From Trebouxia sp. TZW2008 (taxonomy: Eukaryota > Chlorophyta > Trebouxiophyceae > Trebouxiales > Trebouxiaceae), in assembly GCA_002118135.1 (NCBI GenBank), contig BDIU01000294.1, positions 1 through 30,965 of the forward strand: a DNA stretch of 30,965 nucleotides. Direction: 5' to 3'. A model generated the notes under the pieces. That model searched no databases. It was not told the DNA's origin and saw nothing but the letters and a program-made list of their open reading frames with translations. Each line of letters starts with the position of its first letter. The stretch's first letter is position 1. Position numbers and translations under genes: made by a program. Of the stretch, positions 30,405-30,965 are shown in pieces.

Positions 30405-30965
30405 GGCAGAATGAAGGCGACGTCCCTGCGTACGGGTTGACCACACGGCACGAAGCAATGCTCAACACATTAGGTATGAGTACCTGGATGTTTGCAAGGC
30501 CCGCAAAGCATTGCACGCGGCGGGGCATTGCGCTTCTGCGACGCATGAGCCAATCGATTGAGGCAGGTGTGCTCGTCGGCCTGTTTCTCTGGCGTATCGC
30601 GCCAACGCTCTGAAGGCCATTTGCATGCGCTATAACACAGTCAAGCGCAGCGCAAGGCCTACCCTTGCTTTCGTTGCGACAAATGAATCGAATATGTGAA
30701 CGCAATTGAACCTTGCATTTGTTTCGACATAGTGAAGTAAGCGGATCACATAATGGTGATGGTTAGTAATTTGAGTAAGAGAGAGAGAGAGGCCGGTCTA
30801 CGGGTAGTCTACAGGGGAGCCGGAAAGTCTTGGTCAGGACATTTGCATGAGTCACAGCTGTAGCAGTGTGACTCAGACTCAATCAACACATCAGCACAAT
30901 GCGTGCCAGGGAACGTGGCAGAACTAATTATTGTGCATAATTAAATATGCATAACTAATTGCAGA
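30405..30965. promoter_or_regulatory. Upstream region of the cupin gene, running to the window edge
   Basis: It holds a (GA)n tract at about 30779-30791, the palindrome CAATCGATTG at about 30552 and an AT-rich end with repeated TGCATAA. A perfect 9-bp inverted repeat, TGAGTCACA (30848-30856) and TGTGACTCA (30867-30875), contains two bZIP (AP-1/GCN4-type) cores TGA(G/C)TCA. No further gene is seen. Confidence 0.4.

Noticed and set aside
30138..30458. Longer N-terminus of the cupin protein starting at 30458 (transit-peptide-like LRAVWSTRTQGRRLHS)
   Set aside because: The first codon there is TTG, not ATG, and a stop lies just upstream; the first ATG in the frame is at 30404.

Overview
This window reads as nuclear DNA of a eukaryote, most likely a chlorophyte green alga. 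A trebouxiophyte (Coccomyxa/Trebouxia-like) is my best guess, but it is an inference without database support. Evidence: long genes cut into many short exons with GT-AG introns and strong (T/C)GCAG acceptors; UGUAA-type polyadenylation signals in some 3' regions; mid-range GC with CA/TG microsatellites; and plant-type GALE and SPB1 sequences. There are no operons, ribosome-binding sites or bacterial-style ORFs. Most long open frames are shadows of introns or of opposite-strand exons.

Layout from left to right. (1) 1-2326, +: C-terminal part of an unidentified low-complexity protein. (2) about 3111-11184, -: a large membrane-anchored protein kinase with transmembrane segments, repeats and a Pro/Thr-rich linker ahead of a kinase domain. 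(3) 11736-20368, +: SPB1/FTSJ3-type pre-rRNA 2'-O-methyltransferase, rebuilt as 13 phase-consistent exons (924 codons). (4) 21162-24768, -: UDP-glucose 4-epimerase (GALE), rebuilt as 7 exons (351 codons). (5) 25620-26546, +: intronless multipass membrane protein of EI24/Rrt8-Lds type. (6) 27380-30404, -: two-cupin protein related to gentisate 1,2-dioxygenases, rebuilt as 7 exons (331 codons). Genes 2/3 and 4/5 are divergent pairs with shared upstream regions. Genes 3/4 and 5/6 are convergent. The six genes show no common pathway; this is an ordinary eukaryotic neighbourhood.

The striking feature is structural. All four fully or mostly resolved intron-bearing genes (kinase, SPB1, GALE, cupin) carry decayed tandem copies of pieces of their own exons, usually an acceptor plus exon start or an exon end plus donor, inside the adjacent introns. 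Periods run from about 75 to 185 bp. In SPB1 some copies are inverted and form a long hairpin. A few copies keep splice sites and reading phase and could be alternative exons. The best cases are three versions of the glycine-rich ATP loop of the kinase and a 42-nt cassette in SPB1. Other finds are a 199-bp MITE-like element with 18-bp terminal inverted repeats and telomere-type heptamers in an SPB1 intron, a cluster of TTGAC (W-box-like) cores in the kinase/SPB1 promoter, and a bicupin whose HxH motif lies only in the C-terminal cupin.
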